Below are positions 1 to 10,000 of a stretch of 64,000 nt of DNA, piece after piece. The translations under genes were made by a program, and so were the position numbers. The stretch spans positions 1-64,000 of the forward strand of contig JAPJBO010000954.1 of assembly GCA_030068145.1 (NCBI GenBank), given 5' to 3'. Position 1 is the first letter of the stretch, and every line of letters begins with the position of its first letter. Source of the DNA: Diplonema papillatum (taxonomy: Eukaryota; Euglenozoa; Diplonemea; Diplonemida; Diplonemidae). The notes beneath the pieces are model-generated. The model saw nothing but the letters and a program-made list of their open reading frames with translations, did not search any database and was not told where the DNA came from.

Positions 1-244
1 TCGACAGGACCCTGGTGCAGTCGGTTTAGCTTGATTGCAGCGATCACCTGCCATAACCTGAAGGGGTGGTGCAAAATAAAAAATCGGACCCCCCTTGAGT
101 TTTTCCGGGTTTGTGCCGGGTTTGCACCGGGCATATGGATCACACCATTTGAGCAATTAACCTGATAGCCAGCAGGTATAATTGAAACTCCCTTATTATA
201 AGCCCCTATTCCCTAATCATAGCCAGCAAACCCGAATTTACCCT

Positions 245-3200
245 TCGAACCAGACGGTGTCCATGTGCTTCACCTTCCCACAGAGAAATTCGGAGATCAC
301 GCGGACGACGTCGTCCTGCATGATTTCGTAGCCGAACTTGTCGAGAGCGCGGTCTGCCGGCGGCCTTTCCAAGTCGCGCTCATCTTCGTGCCGCAGATGA
401 TCGCTTGGATCTCCACGTACGCGACGTCGATGAATTTCGTCAGCACCGCGAAGTGCCCGTTCTCAAACTTCGTGATCATTCCGCACCCAGTTCCTCGGAG
501 CTTCACCTGTGCTGAAGATGAATTGTTTTTTTTTAGAGTTTTAGTTCGCTTGAGAATCCGGGATTTTAGAGTCTCCGGGTGACCTTCGAATGGATTCTTT
601 TAAGGTAAATATCCCGCCCCTAACAAATATGTGCCCTATATTTCGGTTCAAAACAAATTTGGTGCCCTTATATCCCGGTTCGGCCCATATTTGTTTTGAA
701 CCGGGATGTAAGGGCACCAAATTGTTTTGGACCCAAGATCCAAAACCGAACCCTTCAATTCAAGAATTTGGAACCCAAATTCTGGACCCAAATTTTGGGT
801 CCAAAATTTGGACCCAGATTTTGGACTCAAATTTTGACCCAAATTTCAGACCCAAATTTTGGACCTGCCCTAAAAACCCGGTCAAAACAAATGGTGCCCT
901 TATATCCCGAACCGGGATCTAAGGGCACAGATTTGTTTTGACCGGAATATAAGGGCACTACGCCTTCTTTTAAAGCTAATACGTACTGGGTGGGTTTGGG
1001 GGGAGCCTGGCTGGCTAATAAAAAACAGTGGTTTGGGGAGCTTCCGGGCTTCGGGCACTGGGCTGGTATCGGTTCCTTATTGACTACACAGAGACGTGCG
1101 TCGGGCCCGTGAGGAAGCACAGGCCACCTTCCAAGAAGGCCGCGGAAGTCGGCTGAACCGGCAGCTACTGGAGAAGGTGTGTTAGACTGCGTGTACTGGC
1201 TCCGTCTGCTGCTTCGTCTTTACCGTCGCGGATGATGCAAAAATCGAAAGTAGAAAGGTCGGGCAGTGATTCGGTGTGTTTGTCACAATCGTCGTGACGC
1301 CTCATGGTAACGGTGGGTGGGCAAGCGAGGGGTGAAGTTACGATGATTTTTCGGGATAGCGACGGGGTTCTTTAACCTTGTACAAGTGTTAGGTATTCGT
1401 CGGATATATTAATCTTCTAAGATCTGCGATCTTATTATTATTTGTTTGTGCGCACTAGCGGCTTTTCACCTGATTTGGTGAGTTGCTTTTAGTACGCTGC
1501 CAACTACTAATTTTTAGTACCAACAATGCATTGTTAACACAAAAAAAAACGATACCAACTCGAAGACTTCGAACTGCCCGTATTGCGGGACGCCTCTGGA
1601 CAGCTCCTGCGTCTCGATGACGTCGGACATGAACACTTCGTACTCGCATTTGCTCCGGGAAGCGAACAGACGGACCAGGTTGCCCTTGCTGATGGACACG
1701 ACCATTCCGGCTTCGCCTCTGTGCGCACCGGCCACGATCTTGACGTGCTGGCCCACGGCCACGATCTTCCGCAGGGACTCCTTCGTGAAGGGGATCCACT
1801 CTTTGAGCGCGGAATCACTCGTCGGCTGCACCTTGAACTTGGTGCCCGTGGCGTCCTCGAAGATTTCTCGGACGATGCCGACGGTGTTCTTCAACTCGCC
1901 TCGCACGACTTGAACAGTGTCGCCGACGCTGAGCTCCACTTCTCGGATCTCTTGCAGCCTCTTGATGTCCGTGTGCGAAGAAGGGACCTTCCCCTGCATG
2001 AACCGCATGTGCTCGTCGGTGGTCAGATTCACGATCTTCTTGTCCGTAGACACTGCGCTCTGCCTCACGGTTTTGATCTCATGTCCTTCGAATGCGAACC
2101 GTCTCCCGGCCACGGCTATGTAGCCCTCATCTGTGTGTGTGTGTGTGTGTGTAGAGTGTTACGGACCCGTTTTTTGCACAGTTCTACTAGGTGAAGGCGC
2201 TGACCTGTCCCGCGACGTTCGCCTGCAACGAACTGCATGTGCTCGTCGGTGGTCTTGCTTCTTGATCCACAACAGTTCTTTTACACCGAAGCTTTACCAG
2301 CTTCGGCTGACACCATTTGCGCACTTAACCATGGTTAAGAAGACGACTGAAAGCATAGACCAAGATAGCTCAAAGCATCTGCACAAGCGCCAGACAAAAA
2401 ACCCCAAGGGGATCCAAGTGCTGTAACTACCGAACCACGTGTTGAACGGACGTGAGGTCATGCGGGTCTACCTCTATACGACAAGACACACAAGCACAAC
2501 AGGTCAAAAGTCCTGAGTGAGAAGACAACACACGGTGGTGTAAGAGAAGAACAAATCAGATTGCGTTGGTATTGCATTGGCCCCTCTACCTCTATATTTC
2601 CTCCCTTCCATTCGAAGTCAAAGCAGCTACGTCGAGTATTTCTCTTTTGAGGCAGCATACCGGTGTTCTCTTTGTACGTCATGATATCCGGGAACCGTCG
2701 CACGAGTTGCGACTTCTTGTAGTAGTCATCGGTAAAGAACCGCTGCATGGGCCGTGTTCTTGCCTTCAGCTTCGTAACGCGGAAGCCGGCTTCCGATGTC
2801 GACGTGGAGTTCGGGTCGAAAAGCTGTGTTGTATGGTATAGGGCTTCACATCCAACAAGAATATCAGGGCGTGATAAATCTCAGCAGACCCAACAAGCGC
2901 TTTGCAAGGTTCTGCGGATCCTGCCGCGGAAAACGAATCGGTACGTCTTGGATTCCGAAAAAAGACGATGCGACACAACGTGTGCGCGCCCCCTTTTGGT
3001 GTGCGGTGGCAAAGGTGGCTAACGGCTTGCGCTCTTCCGCACTCGTCCACACTTCCACGGGCAGCTTGTTCCACCGCTGCCGAATGCGGAAGGGTGCGCG
3101 AGGATGAGACCCAGATGACTCCCTTCACCCCGAGCAGGACCGGCTGAGGTGCTGGGGGGTATAACTTGGGGGGCGAGGTTTGCAAGGAGGTGCTTAGGGT

Positions 3201-5173
3201 GGATATGTGCTCAACACCGCACAGGTGCCGTCTGCGCCGTGTTTCGATTTCGATCACTTAAGCCACGGACACAATAGGCGGACCATCACCAGCAGCGCGG
3301 AACCTGAGTGTCTGCAGACACGGACAGCGGTGTGAGTCTGGTCAAAAGCAGTATACGATGCTTTGAAGGAGCTTTGGGAAGGAGGAAACACAGCCACAAA
3401 ATTTGTGACAAAACGGGCCTTCTTGGAGTTGAAGTTCGCTTGAGAATTCCGGGGTTTTTAGGGGCTCCGTGTGACCGTTGTTAAACGGGGTCTCTTAGAG
3501 CAAGAAAGGGCTATATGAGTGCGGATTGTCTTTTTGGTGCACACTTTCGTAATGGGTTATGGCTAGCCATGTCCGGGACTGTTTGTAACCGACACCAAGT
3601 ACCCTCGAGAAGTTTCTTCGAGGGGTGTAGTTTTTAATGCGTTGAACGCGCACGACCAGTGAAACGAAACGGCCACACCTTCTCGTAGTCAACCCTCGGG
3701 ATCACGTGCACGACGTAAGCTTCCTTCGAGTCGTCGATTTCCATGATTTTGCACAAGTCCCCTTTGTGCAGCCCGTGCCTGAACCGTCCCCACGAGCCAG
3801 GCTTCACTGCGGCCGCCGGCCTGGTTTTGGCGAGGGTGGACGGCATCTCGCTCACGGGGATCAGCTTGATCTTGTTCCTCCAGGCGCCCTGCAACCCGGA
3901 CACGACGTTCAGCACGTGCGCCTGCCGGTGCGCCTCGATGTACAGGAACTCGGGAAGATGGTCTCGGCAGAACACCGATTTAATCATCAGATCGTCTCCT
4001 TTCGACGCGCGGAACAAACACTTGTACATGATCTGTGAGGGGGTCGGTTGTGTCAGATGCCGTGGACATCTATAAACCCAAGCATTCAGCATGCAGGCGC
4101 AGTCCAGTACGTGACCTGAGAAAGGCCGTAAACATTGAGTATGACAGTCGTCACCGCTTCCACAACAGGCGGGGCCGACCACCCTGGCTAGTCTGTTCTC
4201 TCACAACGCCGACGGCGACTACCTCACAGTACATCCTTGCCAATTGGAGGGTTGCCCCTTTTGTCCGTGCGGCAAGGTTTCGAAGACCAGACCTACAAAG
4301 AAACCAGTCGGACCGACGAAAACAGAAGATGGATCTGGATCTAATGATCAAAAGGTCGACGTGGTCTTAATCGGGGAACGTAAACATGATCGGTGGAAGG
4401 GGTGGTTGTGATTGACCTTCTCCTATAAATGTGTTCCGCTGCCGAGGAGAGGCTGCGCGAATCACGTATCGTTCCAAAAGGCAGTCGCCTGCAGGCGGCG
4501 CCGAGCTGTGTAGTTGTGGTGCCGTGGTGGATGTTGGTGGAGGCGGTGTGTACTGTGGGGGCGCATACCTGAGCACACAGGGTGCGGGCGAAGCCTGACT
4601 TGCACCTCATCATGAAGAGCTTGGGGTCGGCAATGGTAGGGTACAGCCCGAGTGCAGCGTTGTCACGCTGCTGCGCATAGCCCCGGAACTCAGAGACCGC
4701 AGATTCCGGCACCGATGAGACCGTGTCCAGCAAACTGTTGACAAAGGGTGAGGGCGTTAAAGACAAAGAACGCTTGTTTCCGAACACATCCGGAACCTCA
4801 GTTTCTTCAGACACCGGAATTGTAAGAGTGGATGGCCTGCGACGCGTTATCATTTCCTCCAACGTTGCATGTTTGGTAAAAAAGAAGGAGTATTACGCAG
4901 CCAAGGAAGGAAAGCATACTCTAAGCCCACGCCATTGTCGCTCCCGTCGTCGTCTTTGCCGTACTTTTCTTCCAAGTCTTTGATGGCGCTGGAGAACGCG
5001 CGCACAGGCTTCGGGTGGTCGGCCTCGTTGCCTCTGCTCTCGTCGTCGTCATCCTCGCTTCCCTCCTCAACGCCGGCCGAGTCGTCGTCGTCTTCGTCTT
5101 CGACGCCTTCTCCATCTCCGAGCTGATCGATCGGAATGGCGAGCGAGGAACTGTCGTCATCGCTGCCTGCCAT
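245..5173 (-). CDS. SPT5: Transcription elongation factor SPT5, six exons, 3' end beyond the window
   Basis: SPT5 pairs with SPT4 on RNA polymerase II and controls pausing and processivity in the nucleus. The exons I infer, in gene order, are 5173-4920, 4734-4569, 4032-3679, 2823-2661, 2130-1556 and 506-245. Every junction is GT-AG and all phases agree. Exon 1 is acidic (Asp/Glu/Ser-rich). Exon 2 ends in DPKLFMMRCKSG, which sits just before the NGN domain in SPT5. Exon 3 is the NGN core (KSVFCRDHLPEFLYIEA, then VHVIPRVDYEK). Exon 4 starts LFDPN. Exon 5 has two KOW units (VGDTVQVVRGEL and VGQHVKIVAGAHRGEAGMVV). Exon 6 continues the next KOW region (VKLRGTGCGMITKFENGHF, then QDDVVRVI), but its two halves are in different frames, so there is a one-base shift or assembly error near 360-410. 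A short exon may be missing between exons 3 and 4. The C-terminal repeat region lies off the left edge. Family identity is firm; exact ends are inferred. Confidence 0.85.
530..605 (+). repeat. Family 5 dispersed repeat, copy 1
   Basis: A 70-90 bp module built on AGTTCGCTTGA followed by TTCCGGGGTTTT and CTCCGTGTGACC. Related copies lie at 3424-3510, 21085-21150, 21640-21680 and 32228-32315, all in the plus orientation. This copy lies in the last SPT5 intron, about 25 bases from the 3' splice site. Confidence 0.6.
620..965. repeat. Inverted and tandem family 7 repeat (TATAAGGG-type), with a TTTGGACC run inside
   Basis: The stretch carries several copies, in both orientations, of a motif reading GGTGCCCTTATATCCC or its reverse complement. 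Between them is a short-period run of ATTTTGGACCCA-like units. A sister version (GGGATATAAGGGAACAAAAT) occurs at 12575-12660 and 14645-14815. It lies in an SPT5 intron. Confidence 0.6.
1450..1555 (-). repeat. Family 4 dispersed repeat touching an SPT5 splice donor
   Basis: The module contains TACGCTGCCAAC and ACCAACAATGCATTGTTAAC as read on the plus strand. Other copies lie at 19137-19245, 25905-26000, 32935-33010, 48000-48070 and 49140-49250. Here the repeat begins within about 10 bases of the 5' splice site of the intron that follows SPT5 exon 5. Confidence 0.65.
2131..2152. repeat. GT microsatellite next to an SPT5 acceptor
   Basis: About ten GT dinucleotides. Read on the minus strand it is a CA run that ends directly in the AG of the acceptor of SPT5 exon 5. 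Confidence 0.8.
2420..2655 (-). repeat. Family 2 dispersed repeat, minus orientation
   Basis: On the minus strand the module runs from ACTCGACGTAGCTGCTT through a CACCACCGTGTGTTG block to CACGTGGTTCGGTAGTTAC. Plus-oriented copies lie at 31285-31800 (two in tandem), 43015-43300 and 46470-46610. It lies in the SPT5 intron between exons 4 and 5, starting about 25 bases after the donor. Confidence 0.65.
3185..3345 (+). repeat. Family 1 dispersed repeat, partial copy
   Basis: Shares the core AAGCCACGGACACA, GGCGGACCATCA and CTGAGTGTCTGCAGACA with longer copies at 18340-18690, 32513-32735 and 48341-48680. It lies in an SPT5 intron, antisense to the gene. Confidence 0.65.
3424..3510 (+). repeat. 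Family 5 dispersed repeat, copy 2
   Basis: Matches copy 1 (530-605) and the 32228-32315 copy over AGTTCGCTTGAGAATTCC, the GGGGTTTTTAGGG block and CTCCGTGTGACCGTT. Intronic in SPT5. Confidence 0.6.
4770..4885 (+). repeat. Dispersed repeat in SPT5 intron 1
   Basis: The block GGATGGCCTGCGACGCGTT followed by CATTTCCTCCAACGTTGCAT recurs at 35540-35770 (twice, diverged). Its repeat status supports treating 4735-4919 as intron rather than coding sequence, although an open frame runs through it. Confidence 0.5.
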
Positions 5174-6830
5174 CGCCTCCCCCCTTTTGTTTTCCTCTTC
5201 TTCTTCGCCAGGGATCTGAAAAAGGCGTGAAACTGTGAAATACTCGAAGTAGCTGCTTTTACTAGTGTACTAGACTAGTACCTCGGGAAGTTATTGCTTT
5301 CAGGCAGCAATGCTTATGAACCTTCTGCAACACAAGCTTTGGGGGCGAGGGAACCCCAAAAAGAGTTGAGAGCCAGCGGCAAGGCGCGTTCTTGAACTAG
5401 CCGAGGTGGAGACCAGGCGCTGCCTTGACTGCTACATTAGTGGAGTACGGCTGATCGATCTTCCGCTTAATTTGTAACCCATTGGTTGCACCCTCTTTCT
5501 TTTTTTCAGGTTTGGAATTCGTGGTTTCGAAATCCGGATGCGTCTCGGCACAACGGGTGCCGAAAAAGGAACTTCTCGGGTGCCTCCATGCTGCGGTAGC
5601 CAGCCCCTTGCTTCAACCTTTTGCGTTGAGTGTTCGGTGGAAGAAGCAAAAAGCAAGAGCGCGATGTTTCCAACCTTGAAACAGGAGAAAGAAGGGGGCA
5701 ATGCAACGCTTAACCCCCAGTGGGCTCTTTCTACTTGGATTGGAAAGGAAGGTGCGGGGGGGATTGCCACAAATACGAACGTCTTTCGATTGGTATGTGT
5801 TCTACGCCCTTTCGGCACCGTGTGTAGGTCCTTTAAGCGGACACAGCTGAGGCGGACCCTTGTCAGCGTGGAAGCTGAGTGTCTAAAAGGCAAGAGAGCT
5901 ACGTGAGTAGCTCGAAGTAAACGGCACAATGACCTGCCTAGAGTCGCTTCCTGCAACCACAACAAACAGGCTTCTTTCGGCCAAGCGGTGTCTAGGGCTT
6001 AGGACACCCTGAAGCGGGGGTCTGAGTGCGGTCCACCGATGTTGACATGTCACAAGAGTCCGTTCGAAGCGTTTGGAAAACGATGTCAGTTTATCCCAGG
6101 CGCATAGCTAATCACCCGATCGGGTTTCAGTTAGGATCCTGGCCGCGGGCCCTAATGTTCTTGGTGAGAAAACTGGTGGACCTAATATTTTTGGTGAAGA
6201 ATTTGGCCAGCGACGAGGTAGGGTTCGGTGTTTCCACCCAGCAGAGACCGTATACTAATGCCAGGGTTGATTGAACGCAGCCCCGTGGACTGTTTGATTG
6301 AGCGAGACACCCTGTCGATACATGCGGTACGGCCTCCCTAGCGTGACACACACGCAAATCACTTGCAAAACACTGGTGACACACTGGCAGAGGGGAAATA
6401 CGTTGGTTCTTCACACTTTGCACTGCGTTTCCATCCGATCGCCGTCAGCTCCCAGTGGCCATCCTTGTCCGTTGGAGTTGCAGGGAAGTGCCTGGAATTC
6501 TTTGCAACGGCATTCGACGTTCTATCACGGTCCTCCAAGAGAGAGGGGATGGGGGAGCTTAGAAATCATCTTTTCGGACTGTGGCGGGGAAACTCACTTT
6601 AATGATTGGACAGAACGCTGCCTCGCAGGGGGAAATGTTAGCTTCGTGTTCAGGCAGAATTCTTGCCTCATCTCTCATGTATGTTTGATGCTAGGCGTCG
6701 AGGGGAGTTACTTTTTTGTTTTAACCAACCACACCCTGAATGCTGTGCGAAGTTCTCTTCTCGACCTTCGTGGAGCATCAACTCCCTCAGTGAAACGGTG
6801 AGGAGGAGGTGGTGGCTTGGTTCTGAAACA
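5174..6830. other. Region upstream of SPT5, no supported gene
   Basis: Holds the SPT5 5' flank, which has a plausible 5'-UTR acceptor (CTTTTTCAG) about 50 bases before the ATG. A partial family 1 repeat lies near 5800-5895 and contains GAAGCTGAGTGTCT. The open frames here are short, overlap one another and show no recognisable protein. Nothing else was seen. Confidence 0.5.
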
Positions 6831-7075
6831 CTTCACGGTGAAGTCCAGCCCGCCAGAAGCTGGAGTTACAGGAACCACCTCACCTGTTCTCAAGAACTAG
6901 CCTGAGACAGGTATCCACTGTACCGATAACCGATAAAGCTGGAGTTAAAGCGGGTGTCAAACCCGCTTTTCGGGTGCGGATTTTACACGCATTTTGGTTG
7001 TGGCACCCGCTTTTTGGGTGTGACTCGGGCACACCCTCTTTAACTCCAGCTTTTGGGGCTGGACCTCACCGTGTA
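6831..7075. mobile_element. Miniature inverted-repeat element, family M1, copy 1
   Basis: Ends read CACGGTGAAGTCCAGCC on the left and GGCTGGACCTCACCGTG on the right, an inverted pair. Inside the ends, GCTGGAGTTA and TAACTCCAGC are also inverted, followed by a core rich in GGGTGTG and CCCGCTTTT. Related elements lie at 31867-32362 and 41465-41645. No coding capacity. It ends about 20 bases beyond the stop of the M28 peptidase gene. Confidence 0.6.
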
Positions 7076-7096
7076 TACTCTAAGGGCACGGCGCGG

Positions 7097-10000
7097 TCAC
7101 AGCTCGTCTCTCGCCCGGGCAGCGTGCGTGTGGCCGTCGTCGCCGTCGCAGCCGATGGCGAAGCCGAAGGACTGCTGCCGCGCTCGCCAGTGGAAGAGCT
7201 CGGGGGTCACCGGCTTGACGCCGGTGAGGTTCCGCCCCGCCAGCGGCGCCTGCAGCACCTGGTTGACCACGCTCGCCGCGACGTTCCCGGACCGGGACAG
7301 GCAGACCCAGTTGGTGTTGGCCAGGGTGTCGCAGCCGCCGTGGTAGCAAGGGTCGTGCGGTGCGTTGGCCAACCCGCCGTAGTCCCTCGCCTGCTCCTCG
7401 CTCTTGATCCCGGCGGCGCCCGCCGCCAGCCCGCCCGCCGGCACACCCGCTAGAACGAACGGGAAAAAGTCCGACCCACCGTTCAACGCGCTGTAGTACT
7501 TCTTCAAGCTCAACTCATCAAACGCACGCTCGAACATGTTCTGGATCTCGAAGGCGCCATCGGTGGGCCCGGGGGGGTCCGGGATGGTCGAGGCCAGCCC
7601 GATGAACGGGACGTAATTCCCGCTCGCCTCCATGTCGAAGTTGAGGTAGCCCCAGATCTTCTGGAGCTCGTCCGGGTAGTGCTCCACGAGCTGGTTCACG
7701 TAGAAGTACGAGCCGACGAGGCCGATCTCCTCGGCACCCCACCATGCAAACCGGAACGCTTTGCCCGTGTATCCCTGTAGTGTGGGTTTTGAGTAATAGC
7801 AATCTTCGGGTTGCCCTTCAATGTATGGGGTGAACCTTCGTCAAGAGGGGAAGGTATAAAGGTCCTTAAGAGTGGTGGTTACACGGGGTAAGAGAATCGG
7901 TGTGTACCTTTGTTGTTGGTCATTGGTGGTTTATCCGCGTACCTACCCCCCCCCCAGGCATCTTGTTAAGAACCATCCATCCATCCATCAGCCGGCTGAC
8001 CCCCCCCCAGGCTATTTTCAGTGTGGAGGGGGGAGACGCTACCTGTCACTCTCTAAGGTGGTCACCACGGTGGGCGGTCGGAAAAAAAAAATTTTTTTTT
8101 TTGCCCCAAATACCCCAAATACCACACTTTGGAAAGTTTTTGTGGGCCCACTTTTGGCAGGGAATTTTGACCATTTCACCTTAGAGAACTTGACCACCCA
8201 GCCTCCAAGGCAACTGCAGTGCATGCACTGTGAAAGGGGGGGGGTCTGGTTTATCCGGCCATCCGGCCAAAGTGGCTGATTCTTAACAAGAGCGCTGCCC
8301 CTCCCCCCCAGTGCTGATGCTAAGGCCCCTAAACTCGGCATCCTTGTCAGCCGGACGGCAACGAGGGGTGGGTGGGTACCCCCCCCCCTCCTGCAGGGCC
8401 TGTGTGCAGCAGGGTGGTGACCGCTCTAAGGTGGTTTCCTCAGCAGCGACCAAGAAAAAAAAATTTTTTTTTGGCCCAAATCCTCCCAAAAAAGCACTCG
8501 AAAAAAAAAGTTTTTTGACCCACTTTTTCCACCATTTCACCTTAGAGAATTTAGCTAAGGTGGGTCCCACAGTAGGTCCACAGTGGGTTGCACCAGGAGG
8601 GGGGGGGGTACCCACCCCCACCCAGGGTTAGCAACTTCGTTTTGGGTCTCAGGCTTAGTATCAGCACTGCCCCCCGTGCATAAGATGCACCACGTACTTG
8701 GCATACGTATGACATGTACATATGACAAGTAGATGTACTTGTCATATTATGACAAGTACTATGACAAGCATGTACTTGTCATATGACAAGTACATACTTG
8801 TCATATGACAAGTATTTACTTGTCATATGACAAGTACCTACTTGTCATATGACAAGTTTTGTGAAGCAATTGCTCTCTCGCATACAATTGGCTGAGAAAA
8901 GTATGGTCCACCTGGTCCAGACGAAAATATCGGGGAGTATCGGGGAGTTTCGGGAAATTTCGGGAGTTTCGGGGAAACTCGGGGAGTTTCGGGGTATTTC
9001 CTTTGTGGCGACCACTTTCCCTGCAGCCGGCCTTGGCGATGGCGGGGAGGGGGCTACGCTAATATGGCCCTACCTTGCGCAGAGCGGTCCCGTGTTTGGC
9101 TATGCCCCGAAGACGAGAATAGAGGCTGAGAAGGAAGAACAGACTGGGAGGTACAGGTTGGCACGGTTTGACACAGGTAGCGACAGGATCCGCTGCGGCA
9201 AGGAGAGCAGGAACTTTTTCACCAGAGGTCGTGCGGGTACAGAGACAATGCTCGTGCTCGAGTCGCAGCTGGGGACGAACAGGCACGCCTTCAATGATGA
9301 GGTCTGGGGGATGGACGTATTTCCACGTATGGGCGGACGTGCTGGTGGGACGCCTTCTTCGACGGCACCTCCGGCAAGAAGGGGCAGAAGAGGGTAAATT
9401 TAGTGGGCGGCGGAGACCCAGTGCATAGAGGTAGGCGTGCCCAGACCACCACCAAGGACGAGAGAGTGTGCACGAGACATCACAAAGCGAAATGCGAAGA
9501 GTGCAAGCATCGGCAAGCGTCGGTAGCGCGCTGCTGCCGAGGCACACCACGCGACAGGGGACGGCCTCGCCGTGAAGTATTGCGAGAAGCACAGGATGAC
9601 GCAGTGCGGGACGTGCAAGACGATCGCGGAATGCTGCAGGAACTCACACCGCGGATGCCTGCCTGCAGCACGATATGCCGATGTGCGGAGTCGGCGGCAA
9701 AGAGACGGAAGCGCGGGCCTTCGCCCCTGGGGACGCCCGAAGCGACACCGAAGTCGAGACGCAGGCTGCGACCATCGGCCCAAAGCGCCACAAGGGAAGC
9801 GGCGGATGCCGGCGCCAACACCGCCATCGAGAACGCCGAAGACAAGGCGACGACACTAGGACGGCCGCTGCAACGAAGCGGCGGCGTAAGGACTCGCCAT
9901 CATCGAAGACAGAGACGTGCACTCCGCGGCGGGCAGAGGTCAAGATAAGGTACCAGTGACGAAGAGAGGTAGCACGAAGAGGTAGTCACGAAAGAGAGCA

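Noticed and set aside
4735-4919. Open frame between SPT5 exons 1 and 2 read as coding
   Set aside because: It hits a stop in the exon 1 frame, contains sequence repeated at 35540-35770, and a clean GT-AG intron with matching phase removes it.
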